Positions 61,701 through 64,000 of a DNA stretch of 64,000 nt are shown in pieces (the stretch's first letter is position 1; every line of letters begins with the position of its first letter). Both the position numbers and the translations under genes were made by a program. The notes below the pieces were generated by a model. The model made no database searches. It was not told the origin of the DNA and saw only the letters and a list, made by a program, of their open reading frames with translations. This DNA comes from Vitis vinifera (taxonomy: Eukaryota; Streptophyta; Magnoliopsida; Vitales; Vitaceae): contig NC_081822.1 of the NCBI RefSeq assembly GCF_030704535.1, positions 9,789,001 through 9,853,000 of the forward strand. The letters run 5' to 3'.

Positions 61701-63827
61701 CAAGGCTCCAGTTTTTGGAAAACCTCCAAGGCAGTTTGCTTATGAAGAGCTACAAGAAGCTACAAACGGATTCTCAGATGAAAATTTCTTGGCAGAAGGT
61801 GGGTTTGGTGTGGTTCATAGGGGGGTGCTGAGAAATGGCCAGGTGGTTGCAGTGAAGCAGTTAAAGTATGCTGGGTCTCAAGGAGATGCAGATTTTTGCA
61901 GGGAAGTGAGGGTTTTAAGCTGTGCACAGCATAGGAATGTTGTGTTGCTTATTGGATTTTGTATTGAAGGGAGAAAGAGAGTATTGGTTTATGAGTACAT
62001 ATGCAATGGCTCCTTGGACTTCCATCTACATGGTATGCTCTGTTTTCTTTCTTTCATTTGATTCCTTAGTGTATAAGCTTGTGAGTACAGATTTACTGGC
62101 TCCTTAGAGTTCAATTTACACAGTATTCCTTGTTTAATCTCATTCCCATTCTTGTGCGTTTGTAAATGTTTTATTGTGTTTAACAACTTCAACTTTACAG
62201 CTTCAATTTATTGCTCAATACGTGCCTTTCACCATGCAAATATTCCTAAAATTTTCAGGAAACAAGACAACCCCACTGGATTGGCAATCACGGCTGAAAA
62301 TTGCAATTGGAACAGCACGAGGCCTACGATACCTTCATGAAGACTGTAGAGTGGGTTGCATAGTACACAGGGACATGCGACCTAATAATATCCTCCTAAC
62401 CCATGACTTCGAGCCTCTGGTACTTAAATTTGATACATAGGTTTCTTACTAATATGAGTTAATCCACATTCTTTCCATTGATTTTTCTATAAATAGTGAA
62501 GAATCTTTAGTTTCTTTAAAGAAAATGAGTTAATCCACCATTTAAGTTATTAGGAGCATAATTTATCAAGTTCAAGAGCACAGGTATGTGCCCACTTGAA
62601 GATGATACCTTGTCCACCAACTTTGCAGCTCTGGTTGCTAACATTGAAAATAAATTTAGCTATACTGTAAGTGTATCCAGGAAAAATTAGACGCCTATAA
62701 CCATCATCCACAAGTTATGTCAATCAATATTAAGTGTTTCTTATTACTAGGTGTTTTTCTTGGTTTTGAGTACTAAGATTAAATCAAAATATTTTCAAGC
62801 CCATTTTTAGATGATTTCCTTTAGGGCTCACTCAATTATATTGTAATCAGATTAATACCAACAAAACTTGCATTATTGGTCTAATGGTTTGCTTATTTAT
62901 TCAATTTCAGGTTGCTGACTTCGGACTTGCTAGATGGCACTCTAACTGGGATATTAATACTGAGGAGAGACTGATTGGAACTTCTGGGTAGTCATTACAT
63001 CTCTGATTACTTTTTTCTTCTGTCCATGAGTAACTATTTTCTTGTATTCAAGCTCATTGACTTTATGATAGAATCAACAGCTGAAAAAATGTATGCCATT
63101 TTCTACTCGAGTCATAACGACTCATGGAAGAAATGGAAAAAAGGGTGAACTAACTGATGCCTTTGTTTGTCTGATATCGATGATTCTATTAATCCAGGTA
63201 TCTTGCGCCAGAGTATTTGGATGGTGGAAAAATTACACAGAAAGTTGACGTATATGCATTTGGAGTGGTATTATTAGAATTAATGACAGGACAGAGGGCC
63301 AGAGACTTGCAATTTTACAGGGGACGGAATTTTTTACCTGAGTGGATCCACCCTCTCCCTGCATTACAGCCAAGCCATATTTTAGCTAACAACTACCAAC
63401 TTGTGGATCCATGCTTAGCCTCTGATGAACTCCACGACTTCCCCTATCAACTACAGGCAATGGGCTGCGCTGCTTCCTTGTGTCTACGTCAAGATCCTGA
63501 ATCCAGACCAACCATGTCTAAGGTTTTCTACCTTAAACCATTTATTTGAGTTTATTTTCCATTACTCAATATCATTAAATAATGGTATTTTTGGTCCTTA
63601 CTTTAACCCAATAAGTTTTTCCCATTTTGAAAAGGTAGTTCCTTGCGTGAAAACATTTTCCTTTTGTCTATGATTAGGTCCTTAGAGTACTAGAAGGAGG
63701 TGATGCTGCAATTCCTCTGTGTTTGGACTTGAATTCAGTTGGAAGTAGAAGTGGCCATATGCATGGTCTGAGCTCACAGACACAGCCTGAGTCAAGGATA
63801 AACCACTCTCGCAGGCTTTCACATTGA
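58757..63827 (+). CDS. Receptor-like cytoplasmic kinase with USP-like N-terminus, probably pseudokinase-type; eight exons
   Basis: Exons: 58757-58943, 59039-59172, 59950-60044, 60990-62032, 62259-62419, 62911-62987, 63198-63522, 63678-63827. All introns are GT-AG and phases join without break. Product 723 residues. Residues ~18-150 resemble a USP-type nucleotide-binding domain ([33 protein letters not shown]). A Ser-rich linker follows, then a protein kinase domain from ~388: glycine loop [14 protein letters not shown] Lys428, HRD Asp525, DFG 543-545, APEY. The lysine of HRDxK is Arg527 (HRDMRPNN), the change for which this family is named 'inactive protein kinase SELMODRAFT_444075-like'; VAVK, HRD and DFG are otherwise kept, so inactivity is not certain. 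No signal peptide or membrane segment is seen, so a cytoplasmic location is expected. Partner unknown. Confidence 0.92.
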
Positions 63828-64000
63828 ACATTAATTCTGCATTTGGTTGAGGGTGTTCTGTCATATATAGTCCATACTCCAGAAATACATTGGCGAGTTG
63901 CTTGCATGATTGCAGTCTATCAATGGATCTTGAAGAGCTGCATCAGCACATGGATCATATTATCAAATCACATGATTTCTTTATAAAAAAAAAATTGATG
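63828..64000 (+). other. Presumed 3' UTR of the kinase-like gene
   Basis: Non-coding sequence after the TGA at 63825-63827, running to the end of the window. No poly(A) signal was assigned. Confidence 0.4.

Noticed and set aside
1..64000. CRISPR arrays, bacterial operons or Shine-Dalgarno sites
   Set aside because: The window is plant nuclear DNA with spliced genes; the tandem repeats found are too long and too diverged for CRISPR.

Overview
The window looks like nuclear DNA of a dicot plant, most likely grapevine (Vitis); that species call is an inference from protein resemblance and repeat style. Genes have GT-AG introns, the background is very AT-rich, and most of the space is nested transposable elements. 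There are five host protein-coding genes, all on the + strand: four tandem cytochrome P450s of the CYP82 family and one receptor-like cytoplasmic kinase with an N-terminal USP-like domain.

Region 1 to 12.6 kb holds two CYP82 genes of one subtype (1943-4208 and 10470-12566). A ~4.9 kb block of quite different base composition (about 4745-9690) lies between them and reads like plant mitochondrial spacer DNA, so it is a candidate NUMT. Region 12.7-20.3 kb is repeats: a fold-back element, a non-autonomous hAT with 8-bp target duplication, a Tourist-like MITE, and a 3.2 kb solo-LTR-like element with exact 5-bp target duplication. Region 20.6-22.4 kb is the third CYP82 gene; 39.6-41.3 kb is the fourth, of the same subtype as the third.

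Between CYP82 genes 3 and 4 sits the most striking structure. A large minus-strand LTR-like element (23903-38956, target duplication GCTAG) was invaded by endogenous pararetrovirus (Caulimoviridae) DNA at 24743-35687. The viral block holds one full genome-length unit of about 7.9 kb with a tRNA-Met primer site, small ORFs 1 and 2, a polyprotein ORF3 (movement, coat, protease, RT, RNase H), a separate intact 408-codon ORF4, and a promoter with TATA box. About 410 bp of a second unit follows, then a 2.6 kb inverted fragment. The block is flanked by a 308-bp direct duplication of host sequence. ORF3 of the full unit carries three disabling lesions; the inverted fragment is open over the part it covers.

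Region 41.9-51.6 kb looks like a degraded CACTA transposon with a degenerate Ty1/copia element nested in it (44033-48894, target duplication TATAC). A second, shorter copia element lies on the minus strand (52142-55533, target duplication GCATA) and appears to have lost its integrase. The last gene (58757-63827) is an eight-exon kinase-like gene of 723 codons whose HRDxK lysine is replaced by arginine.

The four P450s are probably ER-anchored monooxygenases of specialised metabolism that arose by tandem duplication. Genes 1 and 2 share a nearly identical 5' tract that begins abruptly 63 bp before the start codon, so their promoters differ. Gene 3 has lost several otherwise conserved residues. 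Substrates cannot be read from sequence.
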